This document shows positions 23,666 to 34,329 of a DNA stretch of 64,000 bases, one piece after another. The first letter of the stretch is position 1, and each line of letters opens with the position of its first letter. Made by a program: the position numbers and the translations under genes. Location of the stretch: the NCBI GenBank assembly GCA_016617855.1, contig JAECUM010031583.1, positions 1 to 64,000 of the forward strand, read 5' to 3'. The notes beneath the pieces are model-generated. The model was not told where the DNA came from. It did no database searches and saw only the letters and a program-made list of their open reading frames with translations. The stretch comes from Megalonaias nervosa. Taxonomy: Eukaryota > Mollusca > Bivalvia > Unionida > Unionidae.

Positions 23666-24342
23666 ATGGCAAAATCTTCGATATTAAACTTTGATACAGA
23701 GCGGTTGGTGAAACATAAACATAACAATGAACTTCCAGATTATCATTATCTTATCGTTGGAAGAACTGGATCGGGAAAAACAAACTTGCTTATGAATTTA
23801 CTTCTAGGAGATAATTTTAACTACGATCGCGTTTATATTTACACAATTAATCCACAACAGGATAAGTACGAGCTACTTAACAATTATAATGACAAACTTC
23901 GTGATAATCTTGAGGCTGATGAAGATTTTTTATTATCAAACAACCAGAAGAACTTGTTCCAGTTAATCAACTTGATTCGTCCGAACACAAGATAGTTGTT
24001 TTTGATGATATTTCGCTAAACAATGAAGAAATGAATAAAATAAGATCATATTTTTCATTATCACGTAATAAAAAATGTAATTCTATTTATCCCGCCCAAG
24101 GTTTTTACAACGTCGACAGATTTATTCGGCGAAATACTGGTTGTTTTATATTATTTCCAGGACTTGACAATGTCGATGTTAGAAATATCGCGAACGAACA
24201 ATGTGGTGATGTAACAAAAGATAAATTTATTGAATTATATCATAAAGCGACGGCAAATAAATATGACTTTTTTTTGTTTGATAAATTAACAAATGATACG
24301 AGTAAAATGTTTCGCTGTTGTATTGAAAAATACCTACAGTAA
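23666..24342 (+). pseudogene. FtsK/HerA-type genome-packaging ATPase (frameshifted)
   Basis: Expected to pump element DNA into capsids. Walker A is GRTGSGKT at residues 32-39. The frame changes near a T6 tract at about 23926-23931, after which Walker B (KIVVFDDIS, about 23989-24015) and the conserved second half are read in another frame (open from 24031) to a stop at 24340-24342. The segment FYNVDRFIRRNTGCFILFPG corresponds to the DNA-translocation sensor region of Maverick ATPases. Total length of about 225 codons matches the 220 codons of the intact ATPase at 62631-63293. A one-base indel in a homopolymer is the only defect seen. Confidence 0.88.
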
Positions 24343-24368
24343 TTTTTATAGAAAATAGTATATAATTA

Positions 24369-25429
24369 ATGGAAAGACAAGCAAAGTACAGAAAACATAT
24401 AGAAAATCTAAAAAAACTTGTTAAATCTAAAGCTGAACTTAGGCAGATGATCCAACAAGAACGACATGGTCAAGTGGTTGCAGCAGAAACAACAGCAGCC
24501 GCTCTCAAACCAGTTACTGAAGCTTTACTTGGAAAACAACCTGAAACTGGTCCACTATCAGAAGAAGAACTTAAAAAATTACAAGAAAAAGGTTTACTCG
24601 GATTAGTTAAAGAACAACAAGAAGCAGCTGCTGGAAGAATTATTGAAAGATCTGAAGAAGAAAAAAGAGGATTAGCTGAGTCACTTTTAGCAAATATAGC
24701 TGATCCTGCTGCAAGACAAGCTGCACTAGATCAGCTAATAAATGATCCACTAGCGCTTCAACAAAGATTAGCAGGTTTAACCACAAAGGAGATTAAAAAT
24801 ATTTTAACAAATTTATCAGAAAAATTAGAAGATATTGAAAAGGAACAAGAAAGAGTTGACAAGTTGACGGTATATAAAACAAGTAAATAATGAGATAACA
24901 AAGGATGAATATGATGATTTTTTTTAGAGAAAAATGAAATAAAAGATCTTGATAATATAAGTAAATGGAATGATGAAGAATTTAACAAATTTATTACTAA
25001 ATTAACTGTAATAATGAACGACGGTGTTATTGCTAAAAATGAGTTAAACACAGCCATAGAAGATGAAAATATGATTCCACTTCATGATAGAATGAGATAT
25101 GGTATTATTGCTTTACTCGTTGGAAAAACAGCACAAGCCAGTAGAGAAAAAGCTTTTGGTACCGGTTGGGATTTTAAAAGGAAATTTTTTTAATTTGATG
25201 AAAATCGTGTGAAACAATATAGAAAAGAAAAACAGGAAAAGTGATTAGAATATTTTCATCAGTTACTGAAATGATAGGCAGATTAATGTTATTGATATCA
25301 TCAAAAGAAGCTGGAAATGTTGGTGCTGAAATTGATAATGAAATTATTGACATACTTGATAATTTGAGATCGGAAAATTTATTAACATCTGACGAATACG
25401 AAACTTTACATCGCGATTTAATTTTATAA
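24369..25429 (+). pseudogene. Coiled-coil Ala/Glu/Lys-rich Maverick protein, broken
   Basis: The first 173 codons are intact, highly charged and heptad-like (QQERHGQVVAAETTAAALKP, LTTKEIKNILTNLSEKL), with no Cys. The frame closes at 24890, but similar composition continues in other frames: NEIKDLDNISKWNDEEFNKF, then RYGIIALLVGKTAQASREKAFGTG, then 25241-25429 (EIDNEIIDILDNLRSENLL). Breaks fall near a T8 run at about 24920 and near 25190-25240. This is most simply one gene of about 350 codons with several indels, ending 14 bp before the minor capsid start. A structural or scaffold role is a guess from position. Confidence 0.55.
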
Positions 25430-25443
25430 AAATTTAATAATAA

Positions 25444-26190
25444 ATGTCAGCAACATTATTACTAGACTCTAGCCAATCTGATAAAGATAGCGCACATTTT
25501 TCAGTAAAGTATATTCCGCCAATAGAACTAGATCGTGAAAAACAATATGAAATTGGACTAATTTCCTGTACTTGCTGGAATTCCACACCTAATGTAAAAA
25601 CTGGAGTAAACGATAAATTTGAATTTACTCATGATTTAACTTTAAGTACATGGAAAACATTTAAAATTCCACAAGGAGCTTATAATATTGACGATCTAAA
25701 TAAAATAATAAAAGAACTTATAACAAAAAATAAAGGTATAGCTGATAATTTTGAGCTGAAACCAAATTATAACACATTACGCGCCAGAATAACATTAAAA
25801 AATATAGTAGTTATATTTGATGTAAAATGTATCGCATCACTGATAGGATTTTATAATCAACTATATCATGCTTTTGAAGAACCTGTTACATTTGACGGTA
25901 TATATCCAATAAATATAACTGATGTAAACACAATATTGGTAAATTGCTCTATTGCATCTGGATCTTATTCAGCTAAAGGTAGTAAAGGACAAAAAATATA
26001 CAGTTTTTCACCAGACGTTCCGCCAGGATCTCTGATGCAAATTAGTCCACGTCAAGTTATTTATTGTCCGTTAAATGTTGAAAATCAAATAACAGAAGTA
26101 AATATGCAATTGACAGATCAGTCTAAACGATAACTGGATTTTAACAATGAAATTGTTACTTATTATTTACATTTACGCGAACAACAGTAA
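25444..26190 (+). pseudogene. Maverick minor capsid (penton-type) protein with in-frame stop
   Basis: Recognised by the conserved minor-capsid pattern: LLLDSSQSDKDSAHF near the N-terminus, YEIGLISCTCWNSTPN, FKIPQGAYNIDDLNK, SLIGF, CSIASGSYSAKGSKGQKIYSF, a VPPGSLMQISPRQVIYCPLN segment and LTDQS. This jelly-roll protein forms capsid vertices in Mavericks. TAA at 26131-26133 interrupts it, but the same frame continues with NNEIVTYYLHLREQQ, the usual end of the family, to a stop at 26190. The gap between the genes is 14 bp. The nonsense codon cannot be a homopolymer indel. Confidence 0.85.
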
Positions 26191-26267
26191 ACATATTTTA
26201 TAAGAAAAGCTAAAAGGGTTTAGTAATGCGAAAGATTTGGTAATAAAATTATACAACCTCAGATATA

Positions 26268-26611
26268 ATGAAACAGAAAAAAGTTTATCGAAGAAAAATA
26301 GTAGGAGGATTTTTGGGAAATATATTTGCTAAAATTATAGAAAATGCTCCAAGAATAGCTCATGAAGTTGCACCAATTGCACTTGACGCATCAAAAGCTT
26401 TTGCAACTGGAGCTGCATCTGCTGCTGGAACTGCTGTGGGACAAAAAATAGCTGATAAAATAAAAAGACCGACAATAAAACAAGCTATTTCAGAAATCGC
26501 ACCAACAAAAGAAACTCAACGCGCAATGATAACAACAATAAAAAACTTTTATCACCGCAAGGAGAACAAATTATACAAAAATTGATATCTAAAGCAACAG
26601 CGCCACAATAG
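26268..26611 (+). pseudogene. Small basic/hydrophobic virion-type protein
   Basis: Begins with a basic stretch (MKQKKVYRRKIVGG), followed by FLGNIFAKI, an amphipathic Ala-rich helix (DASKAFATGAASAAGTAVGQ) and a Lys-rich tail; the track of residues resembles membrane-active or core peptides that lie next to capsid genes in Mavericks and adenovirus-like elements. It closes at 26585, while GEQIIQKLISKATAPQ continues in another frame to 26611, suggesting a one-base indel. Start ATG is preceded by TTATACAAC. Function is inferred from composition and position between the two capsid genes. Confidence 0.5.
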
Positions 26612-26647
26612 GTTGACAAAATTTTGTATAACCTAATAGATAAAAAA

Positions 26648-28191
26648 ATGTCTGTTAAAAATTATCTCGATTTAGCAGAAATTTATGACACAGACGACAC
26701 AGTAACAGAATTTGAATATATTGAATATCTCGATGAAAATTCTAACGACCCTAATAAGGCTGGCGTTAGAACATTTAATACTCGAGATGATGACGTATTC
26801 CTACTTCCCCATAAAGCAATGTTGGAAGTTCGTGGTCAGATTATGACAGTAGCTAATCCACCTGCCGCAATTGCAGGTGGAACAGAAGTAGCTCTTATAA
26901 ATGATGGTTGGTGTTTATTTAAAAGTGCTCGATATCAGCTGGTCAATCAAACTGTCGAAGATATTTCAAGTCACTTACAAGTTGCAAGTACAGTATTAAA
27001 TACTATTTCGTTTTCCGATGATTACTCCAAATCAACTGCAACTAACATGATGTGGTTTAAAGACACCAGAAGTGGTGCAATATTTCCTGCGATAAATGAA
27101 TTTATTTTAAGAACAGCATTAGCTGCTGGAGCTGATGCTGCTGCAAATGCTGTAATTGCAAGAAATTTTCTTATCGCTAATGCTTTTAATTTTGGTATAG
27201 CCGCACCAGATGCAGCCGCTAATGTAGACGCTACAAGAGTCTCACTTACTTCTGCTTGCAATAATCTTGGTATAGCACTACCAGAAGCATCTGCTGACGG
27301 TACTGCAATGTTAAATTTGATTAATAACGAAATTAGCTTACAAAATAAACGTTATAATGAGGGTTATGCTAAGAGAAAGGCACTTGCAGCAGTATCACGT
27401 CAAATTACAATGATGTTACCGTTAAGCACAGTATTTGGATTTTGCCGCGATTATAATAAAGTATTTCGTGGAGTTAAACATACGCTTATTTTAGATCGAT
27501 CAGAACAAAACGACTGCCTGTTTAGGTCAGGTGGGAATGATGTACAATTTATCATAAACAAACTTGCGCTGTGGATGCCACGAATAACACCGACGGTTTC
27601 AAAATCGCTCGAATTAGATGATATTCTTAAAAACCGCACAAAGAAGATTCATTTTCAGCAACATAAAATATATCAAACAGCAGTTCCAAATACCACAGAC
27701 TACACATGGCGAGTCACAACGACGTCGACTGAACAAAAGCCACGGCAATTATTTATTGCATTTCAGCAACAAGCGCGACGTAATAACCAACAACAAAATA
27801 ATGCGATATTTGATAATGCTGATGTTAGACGAATATATGCTAGAATAAATTCAAAGCAATACCTGGAGCGAGCGATAGAATGTAATTTTGCAGATGACGC
27901 TAATAAAAATATTACTCGACCTTACATGTACCTGCTCGACGCATTGCAAAAATATTAGGACGTTAGAGATGGATCTCAGATATCAGTAGAGGAATTCCGT
28001 ACACTTTATCCGATATTTATTTTGATGTTAGTAAACAAAATGAAAGAGATGTAATTTCAACTGCTGATACTGAAATTACTTGGACGCTCGGAGCAGTTCC
28101 AGCAGCGCAGTTATATGTATATGCGTTAGTGATCAGCGACAGAACTATAACGATTGATTTTATCGGAGGTAAAATGTCAGTACAAGTTTAA
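26648..28191 (+). pseudogene. Maverick major capsid protein (double jelly-roll), C-terminal frameshift
   Basis: The N-terminal part has FEYIEYLDENSNDPN, TRDDDVFLLPHKAMLEVRGQ, LINDGWCLFKSARYQLVNQT and a long central region; IPLSTVFGF-type and FRGVKHTLILDRSEQNDCLF segments are typical of the Maverick major capsid family. An Ala-rich insertion around 27110-27310 contains an internal duplication (FGIAAPDAAANVDA, LGIALPEASADGTA). The frame shifts near 27955; the last 75 codons (FRTLYPIFYFDVS, YALVISDRTITIDF) are read in another frame to TAA at 28189-28191. The full gene would have about 514 codons, normal for the family. I prefer ATG 26648 over the TTG at 26624, which lies in the TTGTATAAC motif. 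Confidence 0.88.
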
Positions 28192-28240
28192 TCTGTAACT
28201 TTAATATAAGATAACAAGATATATTGTAAAAGAAATATAT

Positions 28241-28606
28241 TTGACAGATGGTCAAGTTAAAAAATTAGCAGCTGCTGTTGCAAAGAAGAGGCAGGTTTCA
28301 TTAAAGGTCAACCCAAACACCAAAGGTGTTTCGGGTACTTTAACAAAATTAATGTTAACCAAAAAACAAGTAAATAAATACGATCGCAAAAAACCTTTTG
28401 TTTTAAATTTAAGTGCTGCACAAATAACTGCAATGTCAAAACAAGGTGGTTTCCTCGGTCCGGCACTATCTGTGATGGCCGGAACATTAATACCTAAAAG
28501 TTTGCCAGTGTTAGGTACATTAGGATTAGCAGCAGCGTCTGGAGCAGTATCTGGCGCAACGAAAAAGGCAGTTGAAGGTCATGGAATAAAGAAAATTTTC
28601 GTTTAA
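28241..28606 (+). CDS. Small basic/Gly-rich core-like protein (pX/pVI-like), start unclear
   Basis: Reads VKKLAAAVAKKRQVSLKVNP, LTKLMLTKKQVNKYDRKKPF, LNLSAAQITAMSKQGGFLGP and a hydrophobic Ala/Gly helix ending in GHGIKKIFV. Small proteins combining a KxQxxK segment with a GGFLG-type hydrophobic helix follow the major capsid gene in many Mavericks. No ATG is available: the frame is open from 28205 and contains only TTG at 28241, so the start codon may be mutated (an ATA lies at 28211). Role in the virion core is inference. Confidence 0.5.
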   Translation: MTDGQVKKLAAAVAKKRQVSLKVNPNTKGVSGTLTKLMLTKKQVNKYDRKKPFVLNLSAAQITAMSKQGGFLGPALSVMAGTLIPKSLPVLGTLGLAAASGAVSGATKKAVEGHGIKKIFV

Positions 28607-28683
28607 CTTTTTAGTTTAATGTTTCGTATGAATGTTGATGGTAACAATTTCGCAAGTTTAATTTTATGTGACTGATAAATATA

Positions 28684-28858
28684 ATGCCCAAACGAAAAAC
28701 AGCAAAAAGAAAGACAACGACGAAAAAAAAAGACACGACTGAGGCGAAAAGGGGGATTTATTCCAATAGCTCCATTACTATCAGGATTAGCGGGAAGTCT
28801 ATTGCCAAATCTGTTAGGAGTAGGACGTGAACTAATGTTGCCAGGAACAAAGAGATGA
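28684..28858 (+). pseudogene. Basic mu-like peptide with hydrophobic tail, frameshifted at A9 tract
   Basis: Starts MPKRKTAKRKTTTKKK, then an A9 run at about 28724-28732. In the shifted frame it continues as RRKGGFIPIAPLLSGLAGSL to a TGA at 28856-28858 that overlaps the protease ATG (28855) by ATGA. A strongly basic N-terminus followed by a GGFIPxxxP hydrophobic segment is the arrangement of small DNA-condensing or core peptides. Too short for a search by eye; shift at a homopolymer may be an assembly error. Confidence 0.5.
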
Positions 28859-29319
28859 AGTCTGCGTTAAGTAATTTTGATATACTTGACAAACTAAAAA
28901 AAGTAAAAAATTTCAGTGGAGTTTATTCTAAAGATGAACTTATGACGATTCCATCGCCGACGCTAGGTTCGTGTGTTATAAATATACAAGATTTCAATGA
29001 CGGATCTGCTACACATTGGGTAGCTGTTTGTGATAACAATTATTTTGACTCGTTCGGAATTCCACCAAGTGATGCAATAAAAAAATATATGAGTAGAATT
29101 CAAGAGACAAAATCTCCAGAGACGAAGTCTCTTGCGAAAATAATAAATTATTCGTCTAATCAAATTCAACCCGTTGGAACTTCTGCTTGTGGATACTATT
29201 GCGTAATGTTCATTAAACAGATGACTGAAAATTCAGATTTTTTAAAGTTTATTTTGCAATTTGACAAACAACCTTCTCACGCTAATGATGAGATTGCATT
29301 GAACTTTTGCAGAACTTGA
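28855..29319 (+). CDS. Adenain/Ulp1-like cysteine protease
   Basis: Intact 154-codon frame. The catalytic set of the adenovirus-type protease is visible: His54 in ATHWVAV, Asp65 in YFDSFGIPPS, Gln103 or Gln105, and Cys112 in SACGYYCVMF. This enzyme is thought to mature capsid proteins of Maverick virions. Length and motif spacing fit the family. The start overlaps the stop of the upstream basic peptide by four bases, as in a compact viral gene block. One of few undamaged genes of element 2. Confidence 0.92.
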   Translation: MKSALSNFDILDKLKKVKNFSGVYSKDELMTIPSPTLGSCVINIQDFNDGSATHWVAVCDNNYFDSFGIPPSDAIKKYMSRIQETKSPETKSLAKIINYSSNQIQPVGTSACGYYCVMFIKQMTENSDFLKFILQFDKQPSHANDEIALNFCRT

Positions 29320-29355
29320 AAAGCTCCAAATTTTATCTAAACTCACTGATATACA

Positions 29356-29543
29356 ATGTCAACATATTGTCTTAAGTGTAAAACTAAAACAGAAAATAAA
29401 GATGAAAAACAGAAAAAACAAAAAATAATAGAATAATGCTGAAAATTATTTGTGCAATCTGTGGAAAAAGAAAAAGTATGTTTTTGCCAAAAACAAAGTT
29501 GTCCGGAGCGGGTTATCCAGAAATTATTTTAGTAGACGACTGA
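29356..29543 (+). pseudogene. Small zinc-ribbon protein, split by TAATG
   Basis: First frame: MSTYCLKCKTKTENKDEKQK with CxxC, stopping at 29434-29436. Second frame: ATG 29436, MLKIICAICGKRKSMFLPKT with the second CxxC, to TGA 29541-29543. The two halves together make a four-Cys zinc ribbon of the kind seen beside Maverick protease/integrase genes. They overlap by TAATG, so either a one-base indel split the gene or the halves are made separately by reinitiation; the first is likelier. Confidence 0.55.
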
Positions 29544-29590
29544 AACAATATTATTATAATCTGAAAAATTTGTCAGTTATAAAATAAATA

Positions 29591-30055
29591 ATGACATGCG
29601 AGTGCGATTGTGATAGAGATTTATGCCTCGAGCAAAATAAAATTGTTACATATTGTCAGAAATGCAAAAACAGAGAAATAATTGGAACAGGTATAGATAT
29701 ACATAAATTAATTGGCAAATTGCCGAAACCAAAAGGCGGTTGGACATTGCCAGGTTATAAATATACTGGACCTTATAATCTTCTTGATAAACAACTTGAC
29801 GAAAACGATAATCCGTTGCCAGGACAAGAGCCTTACAATCAAGTTGACGCAATAGTAATGCGCCATGATATCTGCTACAGAGACATTGAGCGTCCAGACA
29901 ACGAACAAAATAAACATAGCTGCGATAAAGTAATGTTAGACGAACTTCGTGATATGAAACCTTTAAATATGCGAGAACGTGTTGACCGAAGGCTGGTCCA
30001 GGGTTTTATTGGAGCAAAATATAAATTAGGTCTCGGAAAAAAAAGAATTATATGA
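29591..30055 (+). CDS. Phospholipase A2-like protein (parvovirus VP1-type) with Cys-rich N-terminus
   Basis: A 154-codon frame. The N-terminus has a Cys cluster (CECDCDRDLC, then YCQKCKN). The core has the PLA2 signature: Ca-binding-loop-like GYKYTGPYN at residues 56-64 and the catalytic His-Asp pair in MRHDICYRD (92-93), with CDKVMLDEL after it. In parvoviruses such a domain breaks the endosomal membrane during entry; a similar role here is inference. Stop TGA at 30053-30055 follows an A8 tract, and the next frame (ELYDDLALEIHKP) leads into the integrase, so the two may have been one fused frame. Start follows TTATAAAATAAATA. Confidence 0.8.
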   Translation: MTCECDCDRDLCLEQNKIVTYCQKCKNREIIGTGIDIHKLIGKLPKPKGGWTLPGYKYTGPYNLLDKQLDENDNPLPGQEPYNQVDAIVMRHDICYRDIERPDNEQNKHSCDKVMLDELRDMKPLNMRERVDRRLVQGFIGAKYKLGLGKKRII

Positions 30056-30970
30056 TGATCTTGCCTTAGAGATACATAAACCTAAAAAAAAAAGTTTCCG
30101 ATACGTAAAGTTGTCGCAAATGCCGTTGATGATATCTGGGCGATAGATTTAGTTGATGTTTCCAATCTAGCTCAATTTAACGTTGGAGCCGATGGCGCTC
30201 CAAAGAGATATCTTTTTAATGTTGTAGATGTTATTAGCAAATACGCGTTTAGTATACCCGTTTCGGATAAAACAGGGACATCGATGACTGATGCGCTAAA
30301 ACAAATTATTGTTAACACAGAAAGAAAACCAAATAGAATCTGGACTGATCATGGAGCAGAATATTTTAATAAAAAATTTGAACAATTTTTAGAGCAAAAT
30401 AACATTAAAAAATATGTCACAGGAAATGAGGGAAAAAGCGTCATCGTTGAAAGATTTAATCGCACGCTCAACGAAAAAATCCACAAGTATTTGACAGCTA
30501 AAAATACGAGTAAATATATTGACAATTTACAGAAAATTGTTGACCAGTATAATAACACGAAACACAGATCCATTTCGATAGGCAAAAGGAAAATGTCGCC
30601 AAACGACGCGATTGCAAATCCAATATTAGCAAATGAAAATATGTACCGCAGACATAAATTTAAAGTTGGTGATAAAGTTAGAATTTCTCTGACGAAAAAA
30701 ACATTTGAAAAAGGATATATTCATAACTGGAGTGAAGAAGTATTTGTTGTTGATAAAGTACTTTTAACAATACCAGTTACATACTCGTTGAAAGATTTAT
30801 TAGGTGAACCTATAACTGGCAGTTTTTACGAGCAAGAACTTCAGAATACAGAACAAGATATATTTGTTATTGAAAAAGTTATTAAAAAGCGCGGCAATAA
30901 AAGTTTAGTTAAATGGCGTGGGTATAGCGATAAATTTAATAGCTTGGTACCAACTAAGTCGATCGAATAA
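30056..30970 (+). pseudogene. Maverick rve integrase with chromodomain (frameshifted at N-terminus)
   Basis: Retrovirus-like integrase expected to insert the element. The catalytic triad is present: Asp in IWAIDLVDV (about 30137-30163), Asp in IWTDHGAEYF and Glu in VIVERFNRTL. A C-terminal chromodomain-like segment (IFVIEKVIKKRGNKSLVKW) follows. The frame is open from 30086 and shifts at an A10 tract (30084-30093); upstream residues ELYDDLALEIHKPKKK lie in another frame and match the usual N-terminal part of the enzyme. No ATG is found before the catalytic core except internal ones (30284), so a fused start with the preceding PLA2 gene is possible. Confidence 0.9.
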
Positions 30971-31201
30971 TATTATTATAAATTTCTTCGTATTTTATTA
31001 ATACTGATTTATATTTTACTGGTTTACAGAGAGAAATTAAATGTAATTTTCTTGCATCGTCGATTGGCATTAAATTAAATATTTTAACAAAAATAAAATC
31101 GTATTTTATATTTCTTTGTTGTCCAGTTATTTTTACGTTTAAAAAGGGTTTTATAAGCTGCCAAAATATTTGATGCTCTGTGATAGTAAAATTAAATTTT
31201 A

Positions 31202-31426
31202 TTATTTTTTAGCAATATGGTATTTAACATCATATCGTCCAGTTGTTGGTCTGCTTAAATTTTTTTTACTAACAACAACATCATTTTCTTCTTCATCATA
31301 GTTATGTAAAATATCATTTTCAGTATAACCAGCAAATCTGTCATTAGTAATATTTTCTAATGTAAAATTTGAAACTGAAGCAAAATCTCCCGAATATAGT
31401 TCAGCCAGTCTCTCAATTAAGCTCAT
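31202..31426 (-). CDS. Hypothetical 74-aa acidic Maverick ORF
   Basis: Complete minus-strand frame starting MSLIERLAELYSGDF, with an acidic middle (NYDEEENDVV) and a basic end. No family recognised. The start is preceded by an AT-rich TTATTATAATA tract similar to other starts in the element. Confidence 0.4.
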   Translation of the reverse strand: MSLIERLAELYSGDFASVSNFTLENITNDRFAGYTENDILHNYDEEENDVVVSKKNLSRPTTGRYDVKYHIAKK

Positions 31427-31476
31427 TATTATAATAATCTTTTATCTAATTAATAAATAATAAGATGTTTGGATAA

Positions 31477-31629
31477 ATGAAATATCATCAAAGATTTAAT
31501 ATATTAAATCACAAAGAATTAGCTGAAGCAATTCGAAATTGTTTGTTGGGACATAGTTTTTATTTTGTTGAGGTTATGATAACATTAGGCGAATCTGACG
31601 AATTTTTATTAACAGCAGCAGAAAAATAA
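31477..31629 (+). CDS. Small 50-aa Maverick ORF
   Basis: ATG at 31477, reading MKYHQRFNILNHKELAEAIR then FYFVEVMITLGESDEFLL, stop at 31627-31629. No recognised domain; the composition is protein-like. It diverges from the 74-aa ORF across 50 bp. Low certainty because of size. Confidence 0.3.
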   Translation: MKYHQRFNILNHKELAEAIRNCLLGHSFYFVEVMITLGESDEFLLTAAEK

Positions 31630-31646
31630 AACTTGATACAAATAAA

Positions 31647-31745
31647 ATGATGACATTACGATTTAATCGCGACGATATTAAGGAATTTAGTCATAATTGT
31701 CTTACTCGAAATGATATAGAAAATATCATTAGTTATCGTATTTAA
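31647..31745 (+). CDS. Very small 32-aa ORF
   Basis: ATG ATG at 31647, MMTLRFNRDDIKEFSHN..., stop at 31743-31745, overlapping the 3' end of the convergent HNH gene by 17 bp. It may be a truncated gene end or chance. Confidence 0.2.
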   Translation: MMTLRFNRDDIKEFSHNCLTRNDIENIISYRI

Positions 31746-32552
31746 AACTAAATCTATCAAATGTCAACATTGACGTTGCTGATTTTGTTACATTATCAGC
31801 TACAAATTTTACTGCACTTGAATGAATTTTATGATATTTTGCCGCAGATGTCATTGATTTAAATTTCATTTCTTCTCCAGTTTCTAGATTTATTGAAATA
31901 ACTGATCTTTTTAGATTTGTTAAATTATTACCACCACCAATTCCTCTTCTAGTATTTTCTTTTGATGTAACTAGATATAAATTTTCCAAACGATTATCTG
32001 TTTTAATACCATTTTTATGATCAACAACTAAACTATTAGGTATTAGTCTGTTAAAAGTTCCAAACACAAAATGATGAGATTGATACTAAACAAAATTAGT
32101 TTTTGTTCCACGTACATTAACACCAAAATATCCACTGTTCTGCAAATTTCCAACAACTTTTTTTGTTCTTATATGTCTAATAATTCCCTTCTCATTAGCT
32201 TCATATAAATCAAATACTGGATGAAGTTGAAATTCATTTTGGAATGCTAAATTTTCAATATTATCATCAGCAATTACGCTATTTATTCTGTATACTCGTT
32301 GTCCTTCTGGAATATCGTCGCAAAAGAAAGTATAAATAAAATCTTTTCTAAACATTTTAGTCCTTTCTGCATTATCGCCTTTTACTGAAATTAATACACC
32401 AGCTGGTGTTGATATGCCAACAGATTTTTTTTAGATTCTATATTAATAACAGAACCTAACATATTTGCTGCATATAAATTGTACTTTGGGTGTACATGAT
32501 AAAATTCTTGCTCTTTCGCTGTCAGTCTCAGATATTTCAAAATTTCTGTCAT
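31729..32552 (-). pseudogene. HNH homing-type endonuclease, broken
   Basis: Best-preserved part (32067-31729) shows an HNH_3-type nuclease: SLVVDHKNGIKTDNRLENLY followed by VTSKENTRR, then a NUMOD-like tail (INLETGEEMKFKSMTSAAKY). The upstream part 32355-32086 is in frame across a single TAG at about 32083-32085. A further 5' part starts at ATG 32552 (MTEILKYLRLTAKEQEFYHV) and shifts at an A8 run near 32430. About 274 codons in all. Lies minus-strand, divergent from the polymerase with a 72-bp gap. Homing-type nucleases in mobile elements can help spread or repair; here it is dead. Confidence 0.75.
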
Positions 32553-34329
32553 TATACTATAAGGTTTTTTATATCTCTAATTAAAAAAATTCAATTAAAT
32601 ATAAAATATTACTATATATATATAATGTTAAAATTGCGAGATATTGCTATAAAGAACATTATCAAAACAGAAAAAATTGCTTCAGCATTTTCAGGTTATG
32701 ATAATAGTTACAAACTTGATGATGAAAATATTTTAGCAAATTTTAGCTCCACAAATTTATTTAATCTTTTGCAACCTGTTATAGCTCAAGAACTTGCGGC
32801 TCATAAAAGTATCAAACTTATAGTACAATATCATACGATTTTATCAAAGTTACATGCAGTTCAAGATGTACTTGATGTAATTTTTGAAACAAAAAGTTTT
32901 GACAGCGAAATTTCGGAACCATATTTAACAGCAAAATCGAGAAAAATATTAACTGGAACAGACATTGCCATGGTCGCCGATGAAATACATCAAGAAATAA
33001 ACAAAAAATTAGAAGAATTTACTTCATCAGGATCGGGTTGGAAATTTGAAATGATAAAATAAGTTTTATTTCACGCAGCAAAATATAACGTACTTCGCGG
33101 TAGTTTGTACGTCGATCTCCCTCAAAAAATTAAAAACAAAAAATGCTGTATAAATGTCAAAAACAACGATGACAAATGTTTTCAATGGTATATTCTTTCT
33201 GAAAAACATCCTCAGTGTGATCACCCCGACAGAACTGAAAAGTATTTGCCATACAAAGACGAACTAAATTTTTTAGGAATAACTTTTCCAGTAGCAGAAA
33301 ACCATATACCAAAGTTTGAAAAACAAAACAGTATCTCAGTAAATGTTTTCGGACTAGATGAGCGAGAAAACGTTTACCCGAGATATATCTCAGAAAATGC
33401 TACACAAAATACAATAAATTTATTATTTTATCAGGGACATTATTGTTGGATAAAAAAACTTTAACGGCCTAGTTGGCAGACAGTATAGTAAAAATAAAAA
33501 TAAAAAATATTTCTGTTATAGATGTCTGCATGGTTTTTCTAGCGATGGAATACTGCAGGAGCATCTCAAATACTGTGTCAACGTTCAAAGAATAACTCTG
33601 TCTGGCGAAAAAGAAAAAATATTAAAATTTAAAAATTATGATCATAAACTAAATATTCCTTTTGTTATTTACGCTGATTTCGAGTGTCTACTCGTTCCTG
33701 TGGTTGGAGCAGAAAATAATCCGAATAAACCCAGTACTAGAAAAATACAACAACATATTCCTTGCGGAGTAGCTTATAAAGTAGTTTGTTGCGCTAACGA
33801 TAAATTTTCAACTCCGATAAAGTTATATAGAGGTGAAAATCCTGCCGTATGGCTATTAAAAAATTTAATGGACGAAGTGAATAAAATTTCTAACAGATTA
33901 TTTAAAACAGCTCCGATGAAAATAACGTTTAAACAACAACTCGATTTCGATGAAACAGCTAATTGTCATGTTTGTGAAAAGTTACTGGTAGACTCCAACG
34001 GAGTCCGTGATAAGGTGCGAGATCATTGTCATTTGACCGGCCAATATCGTGGAGCAGCTCATAACAGCTGTAATTTAAAATTTCATGCTCCAGATTTTAT
34101 TGCTGTAGTTTTACATAACTTTCGTGGCTATGACAGTCATATCATTGTAGAAGCTTTTGGTGATGAAAATATTAAAGCTAAACTAAAATTAAATAACGTA
34201 ATAAAATGTATTCCAAATAATTTTGAAAAGTATATGTCGGTGGCGCTCGGTAAATTACGTTTTATTGATAGTCTGCAATTTATAGCAGCATCATTAGATG
34301 AGCTTGTTAAAGGTTGCAGTAGTTTCGAT

